From the IMG/VR virus record IMGVR_UViG_3300021138_000025, positions 1-63,918 of that record: a stretch of DNA of 63,918 bases. One strand, written 5' to 3'. Of this stretch, positions 19,065-27,160 are shown piece after piece. This DNA comes from a virus. A program made the position numbers and the translations under genes. Under the pieces are notes generated by a model that worked only from the letters and a program-made list of their open reading frames with translations, ran no database searches and was not told the origin of the DNA. The stretch's first letter is position 1. Every line of letters begins with the position of its first letter.

Positions 19065-19700
19065 ATGGCAACAACTATTAATGCAACAACAGCATCTGGT
19101 CTTCAGGTAACATCTGATAACTCTGGTGTAATTCAGTTTCAACAGAATGGCAGTAACACTGTTACTATCCCAGCTGGTACGGGTACGACCGCGGTGCAGG
19201 GTGTTTCTACAAATATCGTTATTCCAGGAGCACAGATCTCGACTAATACTGGTTCAGCTACTCCTATTACTCTTAGTTCATCTATTCCATCGTGGGTCAG
19301 ACGAGTAACAATTAACTTAAAATCATTTGGCACAAATAACACTTCTATTCCACTCGTAAGAATTGGTCCATCTTCAGGAGCTGTTTCTTCAGGTTATCTA
19401 TCTTCGGGTATAGCATTATCTTCAAGTGTTGTTTCTTTTGCAACTTCAACTTCTGGGTTTCCATTAACGGGACAATGGTCTTCTTCTATAGCTTTACATG
19501 GTTCTATGATTTTATCATTAATAGACGCTTCTACGAATACATGGGTAGCAATAGGCACATTTGGTAGAAGTGATTCTGGCGGTGGTTCAACAATGGCTGG
19601 TTCTATATCTCTTGCGGGTGCTCTATCTATAGTTACACTAGCAACAACAAGCGGCACTGATTTATTTAATAACGGCACAGCCAACATCCTTTACGAATGA
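19065..19700 (+). CDS. Adhesin-like fibre protein, tandem paralogue
   Basis: A 211-residue paralogue of the preceding protein, aligned over its whole length: a GxGTxAxQGVSTNIV segment near residue 45, IPSWVRRVTINL near 80, and the terminal ANILYE. The variable middle region differs most, as expected if it contacts receptors. Start ATG 19065 follows GAGTGAGAAAATAA. The pair suggests a locus that diversifies by duplication. Confidence 0.6.
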   Translation: MATTINATTASGLQVTSDNSGVIQFQQNGSNTVTIPAGTGTTAVQGVSTNIVIPGAQISTNTGSATPITLSSSIPSWVRRVTINLKSFGTNNTSIPLVRIGPSSGAVSSGYLSSGIALSSSVVSFATSTSGFPLTGQWSSSIALHGSMILSLIDASTNTWVAIGTFGRSDSGGGSTMAGSISLAGALSIVTLATTSGTDLFNNGTANILYE

Positions 19701-19710
19701 GAGAAAATAA

Positions 19711-20376
19711 ATGTCAGTTATAGTCGACGGTACAAACGGTATCACAATGCCAGATTCATCTAATACTGGCACAGTACACGGCATGCTTCTTCGCGCGCCA
19801 CAGATAATAACAAGTGGCACGTCCTACACGACGCCATCAAACTGCAACAGCATTTATGTTGAAGTGGTTGGCGGCGGTGGCGGCGGTGGAGTCGGGTCTC
19901 TATATGGGGCAGGCGGCGGCGGCGGTGGGTATGCTGCAAAATATTTTTCTGTATCTCCAAGTACGTCGTATACTTACGGAATTGGTGCGGGTGGATCAGG
20001 TTCCAGTTCCACCACTGGAAGTTCTGGCGGGAATACAACATTTACTGTTTCTTCAACGACAATAACTGGTTCTGGAGGCAGCGGAGGTGCAGGGTCTTCT
20101 ACCGCAACTTCAGGCGGAACGGGAATAAATGGAGATTTAAATATTACCGGAGGAAGTGGGGGCGGAAGCGACGGAAATTTTGGGGGCGGTTTTTCTGGAC
20201 AGGGCGGTAGTTCTTTTTTTGGTTCTGGCGCTCCGGCGGCGATTGGCAATACCCAATTATCAGGGTTAAATGGCACTGGATATGGCTCCGGCGGTGGAGG
20301 ATCATATAAATATGGTGGCTCTCCATCAGGTGGGAACGGCACACAAGGCATCATTCGCATTTGGGAGTACACATAA
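19711..20376 (+). CDS. Glycine-rich adhesin
   Basis: A 221-residue protein with a short non-glycine N-terminus (SVIVDGTNGITMPDSSN) typical of fibre attachment peptides. It then has a beta segment APQIITSGTSYTTPSNCNSI and VEVVGGGGGGG. About 130 residues follow that are dominated by Gly with Ser, Thr and aromatic turns, ending QGIIRIWEYT. Glycine-rich tracts of this kind build polyglycine-II bundles in gp38-type receptor-binding tips. The gene is markedly richer in G+C than its neighbours because of GGC codons, so it may have a separate origin. The start follows GAGAGAAAATAA. Confidence 0.65.
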   Translation: MSVIVDGTNGITMPDSSNTGTVHGMLLRAPQIITSGTSYTTPSNCNSIYVEVVGGGGGGGVGSLYGAGGGGGGYAAKYFSVSPSTSYTYGIGAGGSGSSSTTGSSGGNTTFTVSSTTITGSGGSGGAGSSTATSGGTGINGDLNITGGSGGGSDGNFGGGFSGQGGSSFFGSGAPAAIGNTQLSGLNGTGYGSGGGGSYKYGGSPSGGNGTQGIIRIWEYT

Positions 20377-20663
20377 TGACAATTTCAATTACTGGTAAAA
20401 AAGCAGCCCTAGTAAACAGTGATGGAATTGTTGAAAACATTATTGTTTGGCAAGAAGGCGATTCTATACCAACTGATCACACTATTGTAGTATTAGATGC
20501 GGAACATCATATATCTATTGGATGGATTCATAACAACGACGGTACTTTCACAGACCCTAATCCACCCGCAGAACCTACTCCTGCCCCTCAGCCTACTCTG
20601 GCTGAGCTACAATCCCAGTTAGCCGCACTAACCGCACAGATACAAACGTTAGCGAATACTTAA
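20376..20663 (+). CDS. Small fibre accessory protein, possible assembly factor
   Basis: Start taken at ATG 20376, which overlaps the preceding TAA. The 95-residue protein opens with KKAALVNSDGIVENIIVWQ, then has HHISIGWIHNNDGTFTDP, a Pro-rich linker (PPAEPTPAPQPT) and a C-terminal helix LAELQSQLAALTAQIQTLA. The IGWxxxxxGxFxxP-linker-coiled-coil arrangement is common in small proteins next to phage fibre genes, some annotated as assembly factors or tail fibre hinge parts. Here it sits among glycine-rich adhesins, so a chaperone or linker function for them is possible. Confidence 0.55.
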   Translation: MTISITGKKAALVNSDGIVENIIVWQEGDSIPTDHTIVVLDAEHHISIGWIHNNDGTFTDPNPPAEPTPAPQPTLAELQSQLAALTAQIQTLANT

Positions 20664-20673
20664 GGACTAATTA

Positions 20674-21801
20674 ATGTCGATTATTGTCGTTGATAAACTA
20701 TCATCTAATAATGTGTTATCGACAAATAGTATTGTTTATGCAACAAATACTATTGCAGCTACCATCAACACAACAGCTATAGCTTTACCTAATATATCAT
20801 CAACTTTAGCATTGTCTCCAAATACAATAAGTGCATATGGTTCTAATGCTACTAGTGTACAAGGCGGTGGTATAACTATAAACACAACTGCTATATCAGT
20901 TGGTAATTCTTCAGCCAATATAATAATAAAAGGTCAAATTAGTACACCTACGATTTATGTTGGTGGATTTGTTAATTCTGCTGCTTGGAATGGTCAGTAT
21001 ACAGCGTTTAATTATGATTATACTCTTTTTGCAGCTAATGCTATTGGTAATAATGGCATTAGTGTTTCACCTGTCATGTTTCCAACTAATACAGAGACTG
21101 TTAATACTCAAATATTTACTGCAAATGGAACTTGGACTGAACCTTCTTGGGCAACAACTGGTTACGAGCTCGTATTCGTTCATATGTGGGGCGGTGGTGG
21201 TGGTGGAAACACAGGCTTAGGTGGCGGTGGCGGTGCTTTTGTTTATGGAATTTATACTATGAGTCAATTAGCAAATGCTTCATACACTGTAACAGTTGGT
21301 TCTGGTGGAGCCGCAGGAGTTGCTGGTGGCAATTCTAGTTTTAATACTGCTGGATCACAAGTTCCAACTTTAACTGCTTATGGCGGCGGACCTGCTAATA
21401 CTACAGTGGTCGGCGGCGGAGGTGGATGGTTTGGAGCGGGTAGCGCAGGAACTGGTGGTGGACCCCTTGGGGGAAATAATTCAGCAATAAATAGTTCTTC
21501 AACTTTTGGTGGCGGTGGTGGCGCAGGCGGAATTGCTGGCGTTGGCGGCGGTGGAGCTATTACTAATGGTACAGAAAGCCGAAATTCTATTTACGGTGGC
21601 GCTGCAGGTGGTGCATCATCTCCAGGTATTTCAATATATGGTGGCGGTGGCGGCGGTAGTACAGGAATAGGATCTTCAGTGTACGGAGGATTTGGTGGGA
21701 ATGGTTCAGTATCTGCTACTACACCAGGAGGCGGTGGTGGTGCAAATAATGCAGGCGCTCGCGGTGAAGTACGTATTTACACCATAAGGAAATTATATTA
21801 A
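20674..21801 (+). CDS. Glycine-rich tip adhesin
   Basis: A 375-residue protein. The first 130 residues are Asn/Ser/Thr fibre sequence with the attachment peptide SIIVVDKLSSNNVLS. Then comes IFTANGTWTEPSWATTG and VHMWGGGGGGNTG, followed by about 200 residues of glycine-rich sequence with SIYGGAAGG-type turns and the ending GARGEVRIYTIRK. The two following genes have the same architecture (FTANGTWTKPS, WGGGGGGG, GARGEVRVW), so these are paralogous adhesins. By analogy with gp38-type adhesins, the glycine-rich part probably forms the receptor-binding tip. Confidence 0.7.
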   Translation: MSIIVVDKLSSNNVLSTNSIVYATNTIAATINTTAIALPNISSTLALSPNTISAYGSNATSVQGGGITINTTAISVGNSSANIIIKGQISTPTIYVGGFVNSAAWNGQYTAFNYDYTLFAANAIGNNGISVSPVMFPTNTETVNTQIFTANGTWTEPSWATTGYELVFVHMWGGGGGGNTGLGGGGGAFVYGIYTMSQLANASYTVTVGSGGAAGVAGGNSSFNTAGSQVPTLTAYGGGPANTTVVGGGGGWFGAGSAGTGGGPLGGNNSAINSSSTFGGGGGAGGIAGVGGGGAITNGTESRNSIYGGAAGGASSPGISIYGGGGGGSTGIGSSVYGGFGGNGSVSATTPGGGGGANNAGARGEVRIYTIRKLY

Positions 21802-22838
21802 TGTCATCAGTAAACGTAGATACTATCTATTCAGGTACAGTTGCAACTAATAGTTTGTCATATGGTAATACATCAGGTAATTTGCAAATACAATATAATT
21901 CTTCTTCTTTAGTTGTAGGTTCAAATCTTATAATTAATAGCTCAAATATTTTAATCAATAGCACTGCAATTTATGTTGGTAATAGTTCTGTTAATACTAC
22001 TATAACTGCAAATGGTTTAACAACAAATAGTATTATCATTAATGGTACTACATATAATACTTTTCCAACATTTGCAAATACAATAAATTATCAAGTATTT
22101 ACTGCAAATGGAACTTGGACAAAACCATCTAATGCTGGTCCAAATGATCTTGTTACTATTATGGCATGGGGAGGTGGTGGAGGTGGAGGTGGAACTACCT
22201 CAGGAAAAGCTGGTGGCGGTGGCGCATGTGTCGTAGTTAACCTTTTAGCATCTCAATGTAACGCAGTTTGTAATGTTGTTGTAGGATCTGGTGGAGCAAA
22301 TGGTGGCGCTGTTGTAAATAATGGAGCTGCAGGACAATCATCAATATTCTACGCCAACTCTGTAGTTCCAACAATTATAACTGCATATGGTGGTGGCGGT
22401 GGAAGTGGAAATACTACTGCAGGAGCTTCAGGTAGTGGTGGTGGATGGTTTTCTACTGGAAGTACACCTTCTAGTACTACTGATGGAACTGCTCAAATTG
22501 GAGGTGGTCCTATTGGAGGAAATGGTACTATATTTGATTCTACATTTGGTGGTGGATTTGGAGCAAATAGTTCATTAAATGGCGGTGCTGGTGGTAATTC
22601 AATATATGGCGGTGGCGGTGGCGGTAGATCATCAGGAGTTGGTGGTTCTTCTATCTATGGCGGTGGCGGTGGCGCGACAAGCGGCTCTACTGGTACATCT
22701 AATTTTGGCGGAAATGGCGGAAACTCTTCAGTACTAGCAACAACTCCAGGCGGTGGTGGTGGCGGTGGCCAAGGCTTAGTGAATGGATTTACAGGTGCTC
22801 GCGGTGAAGTTCGCGTTTGGATACAACACGTAGGATAA
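21801..22838 (+). CDS. Glycine-rich tip adhesin, paralogue
   Basis: A 345-residue adhesin overlapping the previous stop by one base (TAATG). It has the attachment peptide SSVNVDTIYSGTVATNS, a short stalk containing NSTAIYVGNSSVNTTI, then FTANGTWTKPSNAGPNDLV and MAWGGGGGGGG. The C-terminal 220 residues are glycine-rich with repeated SIYGGGGGG motifs, ending GARGEVRVWIQHVG. The repeated GGT/GGC codon runs make the locus prone to slippage and recombination with its two neighbours. Confidence 0.7.
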   Translation: MSSVNVDTIYSGTVATNSLSYGNTSGNLQIQYNSSSLVVGSNLIINSSNILINSTAIYVGNSSVNTTITANGLTTNSIIINGTTYNTFPTFANTINYQVFTANGTWTKPSNAGPNDLVTIMAWGGGGGGGGTTSGKAGGGGACVVVNLLASQCNAVCNVVVGSGGANGGAVVNNGAAGQSSIFYANSVVPTIITAYGGGGGSGNTTAGASGSGGGWFSTGSTPSSTTDGTAQIGGGPIGGNGTIFDSTFGGGFGANSSLNGGAGGNSIYGGGGGGRSSGVGGSSIYGGGGGATSGSTGTSNFGGNGGNSSVLATTPGGGGGGGQGLVNGFTGARGEVRVWIQHVG

Positions 22839-22842
22839 TAAC

Positions 22843-24420
22843 ATGGAATTAGATGTATCAAATGTAAACGTCAATACGGTAATTACTAGCACACCATTAA
22901 ATATTAATGGGTTATATCTTGACAATGACACAACAATTGGATCAAATGTTCAACTTGCAAGTTCTCTTGGTAGTGGTCTGCTTGGTTATCAATATAATTT
23001 CGGAGCCGCATTATACGGAGCTTCTTGGAATGATATTTTCACATATAGTCTTCAGCCCAATAACGTATCTTATTTTACTGATTTAGATTTTAGATCTTTT
23101 GCAAATGGCGCACCATATAGTGCAGATAGTACATATATGTTTACTGGATATTTTTTAGCTCCAGTTAGTGGTAATTGGAATTTTAATGTTACTGGGGATG
23201 GTGCTAGTGTATTTAATATGTGGGTTGGCGCCAATGCTGGGCTAGGCGTTGCTAATAGTTCTAATTATTTTTTAGATACCAGTAAATCTGTTACTGGCGC
23301 TAATATCTATATGAATAATCAATATCAAAATAATTATTTTAATATTAACTTTACTGCAGGTGTATATACTCCTGTAAGAATATTATTGGGTACATACGTA
23401 TCATCTGGATTTACTTTATCATTTGCTCCTCCAAATAATATAGCTACATCTAAATTTGGAACTAATTTAACTGGATATTTTTTCAATGATGCACCATATG
23501 TTAGAGTAGGTGCAGGAACATATGGCCAAATTAATTCATATTCTAGTACATACAATACTTCAAATGCAAGTATAATAACTGCAAATTCAATTTCAGTTCC
23601 TACCCTTACCCTTGGTGGATTAACTTGGAATGGTATTAATTTTCCTGGAGGCATGGGAGGTATTGTCAATACCCAATATGTTACTACAACTGGTAACTGG
23701 ATAAATCCATTAAATGATGTTACTAATCCAATACAACCTCTATTAACTGGTAATGAGCAAGTTTTAGTTATGTTGTGGGGTGCTGGTGGTGGAGCTTCTA
23801 CTAATGGTGGTTATATCAATTGTGGTGGCGGTGGTGCCTTTGCTATGGGAACTTATAAACTTTCTGATTTACCTAGTGCAGTTTATGTTACAGTAGGAAC
23901 AGGTGGAGCTGATGGGGGTCACGGCTTCGGTGGTGATGGTGGATATTCTCAATTTTTTGGGAATGGTAATATACTTTATGCTTATGGTGGCGGTGGCGGT
24001 GTTGAAGCCTCAACATCTGGAACAAGTGGAGCTGGTGGAGGTTTAATTTCTGCAGCCAGTACAAATACAGCAGGTGGACCATTAGGTGGAGCAGTGGCCA
24101 CTAGTGGTGTTAACGGAGGCGACTCGACATTTGGTGGTGGTGGATCTGCATGGGCCAATACTAATGGAAATTATGGAAACGCTGGTTCTTCTGTTTATGG
24201 CGGTGGTGGTGGCGGACAATGGCTTACGAATAAAAGTAGTTATCCAGGAAATTCTATATATGGTGGTGGCGGTGGTTCGGTAAACACTGTAATAAGTACT
24301 TCTATTTTTGGTGGCGCGGGTGGAAATAATTCATTTGCTCCTCTGACTCCTGGAGGCGGCGGTGGCGGTATACAAAAAAATGGCGCGGATGGCCAAGTTC
24401 GTATTTGGGTAATCAGGTAA
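22843..24420 (+). CDS. Adhesin with GLEYA/PA14-like domain and glycine-rich tip
   Basis: A 525-residue protein with the fibre-type N-terminus ELDVSNVNVNTVITST. Residues about 45-225 look like a GLEYA/PA14-type beta barrel: MFTGYFLAPVSGNWNFNVTG, FNMWVGANAG, then FTAGVYTPVRILLG and GFTLSFAPP are the characteristic strands. This family includes yeast and bacterial sugar-binding adhesins. The C-terminal part repeats the neighbouring design (VMLWGAGGGAS, SIYGGGGGS, ending GADGQVRIWVIR). It is the last gene of the fibre bank, followed directly by a late promoter for the neck genes. Sugar binding is an inference from the fold guess. Confidence 0.65.
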   Translation: MELDVSNVNVNTVITSTPLNINGLYLDNDTTIGSNVQLASSLGSGLLGYQYNFGAALYGASWNDIFTYSLQPNNVSYFTDLDFRSFANGAPYSADSTYMFTGYFLAPVSGNWNFNVTGDGASVFNMWVGANAGLGVANSSNYFLDTSKSVTGANIYMNNQYQNNYFNINFTAGVYTPVRILLGTYVSSGFTLSFAPPNNIATSKFGTNLTGYFFNDAPYVRVGAGTYGQINSYSSTYNTSNASIITANSISVPTLTLGGLTWNGINFPGGMGGIVNTQYVTTTGNWINPLNDVTNPIQPLLTGNEQVLVMLWGAGGGASTNGGYINCGGGGAFAMGTYKLSDLPSAVYVTVGTGGADGGHGFGGDGGYSQFFGNGNILYAYGGGGGVEASTSGTSGAGGGLISAASTNTAGGPLGGAVATSGVNGGDSTFGGGGSAWANTNGNYGNAGSSVYGGGGGGQWLTNKSSYPGNSIYGGGGGSVNTVISTSIFGGAGGNNSFAPLTPGGGGGGIQKNGADGQVRIWVIR

Positions 24421-24421
24421 C

Positions 24422-24429
24422 TATAAATA
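24422..24429 (+). promoter_or_regulatory. T4-type late promoter, TATAAATA
   Basis: A perfect late -10 box directly after the glycine-rich adhesin stop codon. A ribosome site (CAGGAGTTACTA) and the neck gene start follow at 24451. Confidence 0.75.
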
Positions 24430-24450
24430 GAATAAAAACAGGAGTTACTA

Positions 24451-25188
24451 ATGGCGCTACCAACAAGCAGACCTCAATTTAAAGAATATTGCCTTCGTAA
24501 ACTCGGTAAACCTGTCATTGAAATTAACGTCGATGATGATCAGGTAGAAGATCGTATTGATGAAGCTCTACGTTATTTCTGGGATTATCATTTCGATGGC
24601 TCAGATAAAATTTATTATAAGCATCAAGTAAGCGCACAAGACATAACTAATCGTTATGTTACTATGCCAGACAATATTATTGGTGTTGTTAATATTTTTG
24701 AAATTGGTCAAGCTCTTAATACCAACAACCTATTCAACATTCGTTATCAGATCGCATTAAACGATCTGTATACGCTTACATCTGTTTCTATGGTTCCATA
24801 TTATATGGCTATGCAGCATGTACAGTTCCTTGAACAAATGCTTGTCGGTAAACAGCCCCTAAGATATAACCGTCACCAAAATCAATGTTTTATTGATATG
24901 GATTGGAATATCATCAACGTTGGTGATTATCTAATTATTGAAGCATATCAAATCGTAGATCCAGACTTATTCACACGTTGTTGGGGTGATCGTTGGTTAT
25001 CACGTTATGCTGAATGTCTTATTAAACAACAATGGGGTCAAAACTTAAAAAAATTCGAAGGTATGCAAATGCCTGGAGGATTAAAGTTTAATGGTCAAAA
25101 AATATATGATGAAGCAACTCAAGAACGTGCAGAACTTGAGAAAGAAATGATGACTATAACTATACCTGTTTCAGATCAGATAGGTTAA
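24451..25188 (+). CDS. gp13: Neck protein gp13
   Basis: A 245-residue neck protein of the T4 gp13 family (T4: about 309 residues), which with gp14 closes the head and joins it to the tail. Recognisable cyanophage-type segments are PTSRPQFKEYCLRKLG at the start, DDQVEDRIDEALRYFWDYH, and DPDLFTRCWGDRWLSRYAEC near residue 170. The last residues are rich in Glu and Met. It has a strong ribosome site and a late promoter. It is followed after four bases by gp14, as expected for the 13-14-15 operon. Confidence 0.85.
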   Translation: MALPTSRPQFKEYCLRKLGKPVIEINVDDDQVEDRIDEALRYFWDYHFDGSDKIYYKHQVSAQDITNRYVTMPDNIIGVVNIFEIGQALNTNNLFNIRYQIALNDLYTLTSVSMVPYYMAMQHVQFLEQMLVGKQPLRYNRHQNQCFIDMDWNIINVGDYLIIEAYQIVDPDLFTRCWGDRWLSRYAECLIKQQWGQNLKKFEGMQMPGGLKFNGQKIYDEATQERAELEKEMMTITIPVSDQIG

Positions 25189-25192
25189 GTTA

Positions 25193-25915
25193 ATGGCGAC
25201 TAATTTCTTCTTCAATAATTTTCAATCATCTCAAGAGCAATTGCTTATTGAGAATTTGATTATTGAATCCATAAAAATTTATGGAGAAGATATGTATTAT
25301 ATTCCACGTCAGCTGAATAACTATGATTCAGTTTACGGAGCCGACGACCAATCAAGTTATATTCATGCATATCCAATTGAACTGTATATTAAATCGGTTA
25401 ATGGTTTCTCAGGCGATGGTAATTTTATGTCTAAATTTGGTCTTGAAATTAGAGACCAAGTTGTATTTTCTATCGCCCAAAGAAGATTTAACGAGGATAT
25501 CGCATCATATAATGCACAATTAAGACCAAATGAAGGCGACCTTATATATTTCCCATTAAATAAAAAATGTTTCCAAATTAAATTTGTATCTAAGTTTGAG
25601 ATGTTTTATCAGTTAGGTGCATTACAAACATGGGAATTAACCTGTGAATTATTCGAATATTCAAATGAAACGATCAATACAGGTATTCCTGAAATTGATA
25701 TTCTTCAGAAAAAATTCAGCACTAATCAATTAGATTGGACTATTAAAACTGAATCTGGAGATAGCATTATGACAGAAGATGGTAATTATATAGTTCTTGA
25801 AGGTGCTATACTAAACAAACTTCTAGTCGCCGCAGACAATGATGAAATACAGAAAGAATCAGATATGTTTATTGATTTCAGTTCAAATGATCCTTTCAGT
25901 GAAGGTAATGAATAA
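25193..25915 (+). CDS. gp14: Neck protein gp14
   Basis: A 240-residue head-completion/neck protein of the gp14 family (T4: 256 residues). Typical segments are LIENLIIESIKIYGEDMYYI near the N-terminus, QVVFSIAQRRFNED in the middle, and GDLIYFPLNKKCFQIKFV followed by FYQLGALQTWELTCELFEYS. The C-terminus is acidic. Its stop overlaps the next start (TAATG). The position between gp13 and gp15 agrees with the assignment. Confidence 0.85.
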   Translation: MATNFFFNNFQSSQEQLLIENLIIESIKIYGEDMYYIPRQLNNYDSVYGADDQSSYIHAYPIELYIKSVNGFSGDGNFMSKFGLEIRDQVVFSIAQRRFNEDIASYNAQLRPNEGDLIYFPLNKKCFQIKFVSKFEMFYQLGALQTWELTCELFEYSNETINTGIPEIDILQKKFSTNQLDWTIKTESGDSIMTEDGNYIVLEGAILNKLLVAADNDEIQKESDMFIDFSSNDPFSEGNE

Positions 25916-26742
25916 TGTTCGGTCAAACTTTTTACTTCAGCTTAATTCGTAAATACGTTGTACTTATTGGAACTTTATTCAATGATATTCGTATTACAAA
26001 AGAGAACGAATCTGGAGATGAAACAGCTCTTATAAAAGTACCTGTTACATATGCTGCCAAAGATAAAATGCTTGCACGTGTTCTTCAAGACCCTAATCTT
26101 GATAGACAAACAGCAACAACGACATTACCTATGATTTCATTTGAAATGGGCCAGATGAGATATGATGGAACTAGAAAATTAAACACAGTTGGTAGATCAG
26201 CTATTTCTAATAGCAATACTTACATGAATTATCAATATAATCCAGTTCCATATAATATAGAATTTAAAGTTAGTATCTATGTTAAAAATACAGAAGATGG
26301 AACTAAAATTATAGAACAAATACTTCCATTTTTTACACCAGATTGGACAACTACTGTCAAATTAATTCCTGAGATGGAAATAGTACTAGATATACCAGTG
26401 ATTTTAAATGATATTAAATATGAAGATAAATATGATGGCGACTTTAAAGAACGTAGAGCAATTATTTGGACTCTTGATTTGCTATTAAAAGGCACATTAT
26501 ATGGACCAGTTAAAAAAGGTGGCGTTATTAAATTCGTTGAAGCAAATTTCCTTATACCTGCAAATGTGGATTCTACAGCTGTAGGTAATACTCCAGTTTC
26601 TGAATATATTACTATTCAGCCTGGACTTACTGCCAATGGCACCCCTACATCAAATGCAAGTTTATCTATTCCGTACGAAGAAATATTAGCAACAGACGAT
26701 TATGGCTTTATTACGGAAATAACTAATGTAAAACCAAGTTGA
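25915..26742 (+). CDS. gp15: Tail sheath stabiliser gp15
   Basis: A 275-residue protein of the T4 gp15 family (272 residues in T4), which caps the tail tube and sheath and connects to the neck. Family-typical segments are the opening GQTFYFSLIRKYVVLIGTLF, KVPVTYAAKDKMLARV near residue 45, and LPMISFEMGQMRYDGTRKL near residue 80. The segment RRAIIWTLDLLLKGTLYGPV follows near residue 180. Start and stop are tightly coupled to gp14 and gp16. Confidence 0.85.
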   Translation: MFGQTFYFSLIRKYVVLIGTLFNDIRITKENESGDETALIKVPVTYAAKDKMLARVLQDPNLDRQTATTTLPMISFEMGQMRYDGTRKLNTVGRSAISNSNTYMNYQYNPVPYNIEFKVSIYVKNTEDGTKIIEQILPFFTPDWTTTVKLIPEMEIVLDIPVILNDIKYEDKYDGDFKERRAIIWTLDLLLKGTLYGPVKKGGVIKFVEANFLIPANVDSTAVGNTPVSEYITIQPGLTANGTPTSNASLSIPYEEILATDDYGFITEITNVKPS

Positions 26743-26746
26743 AAAA

Positions 26747-27160
26747 ATGACAAATAATTCTAATAATGATCCTTTAAGTGAAGCTCTTGGAATAAATCCT
26801 CTACCAACTAATAGTACGGTACAGAATATTATAGCAACAGCCCACAATGATAGCGCGCTCAATGATTTTGAAGCAGCTCGCGCTAATATACACGAAGTAA
26901 TTCAAAATGGGCAAGAAGCTATATTCAAACTTGGGCAAATTGCAGACAGCTCTCAACACCCAAGAGCGTTTGAAGTATTAGCAAAGCTTATGGATACTAT
27001 GCTTCAAGCTAATAAAGATCTTTTAGATCTTCAAACTAAAATCAGAGAAATTAACGCTGTCGATGCACCTACAAATGCACAGGCTAAAAATATAACTAAT
27101 AATCTTTTTGTCGGTTCTACTGCTGAATTACAAAAGGTTATATCTGATATGAAATCATAA
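26747..27160 (+). CDS. gp16: Small terminase subunit gp16
   Basis: A 137-residue protein in the position of the small terminase (T4 gp16, 164 residues), the DNA-recognition partner of gp17. The central helices (ARANIHEVIQNGQEAIFKL, then HPRAFEVLAKLMDTMLQANK DLLDLQTKIRE in one helix) match the oligomerising coiled-coil core of gp16 proteins. The last segment TNNLFVGSTAELQKVI is also typical. Its stop overlaps the start of the large subunit (TAATG), as in T4. Confidence 0.8.
   Translation: MTNNSNNDPLSEALGINPLPTNSTVQNIIATAHNDSALNDFEAARANIHEVIQNGQEAIFKLGQIADSSQHPRAFEVLAKLMDTMLQANKDLLDLQTKIREINAVDAPTNAQAKNITNNLFVGSTAELQKVISDMKS

Noticed and set aside
19760-20372. Long open frames on the - strand and in other + frames within the glycine-rich adhesin genes
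   Set aside because: They arise from GGC/GGT repeats read in other frames (Pro, Arg or His runs), have no ribosome sites, and overlap well-supported genes.
9782-24420. Diversity-generating retroelement for the fibre genes
   Set aside because: Mtd-N-like starts are present, but no reverse transcriptase, template repeat or C-type-lectin variable region is visible in the window.
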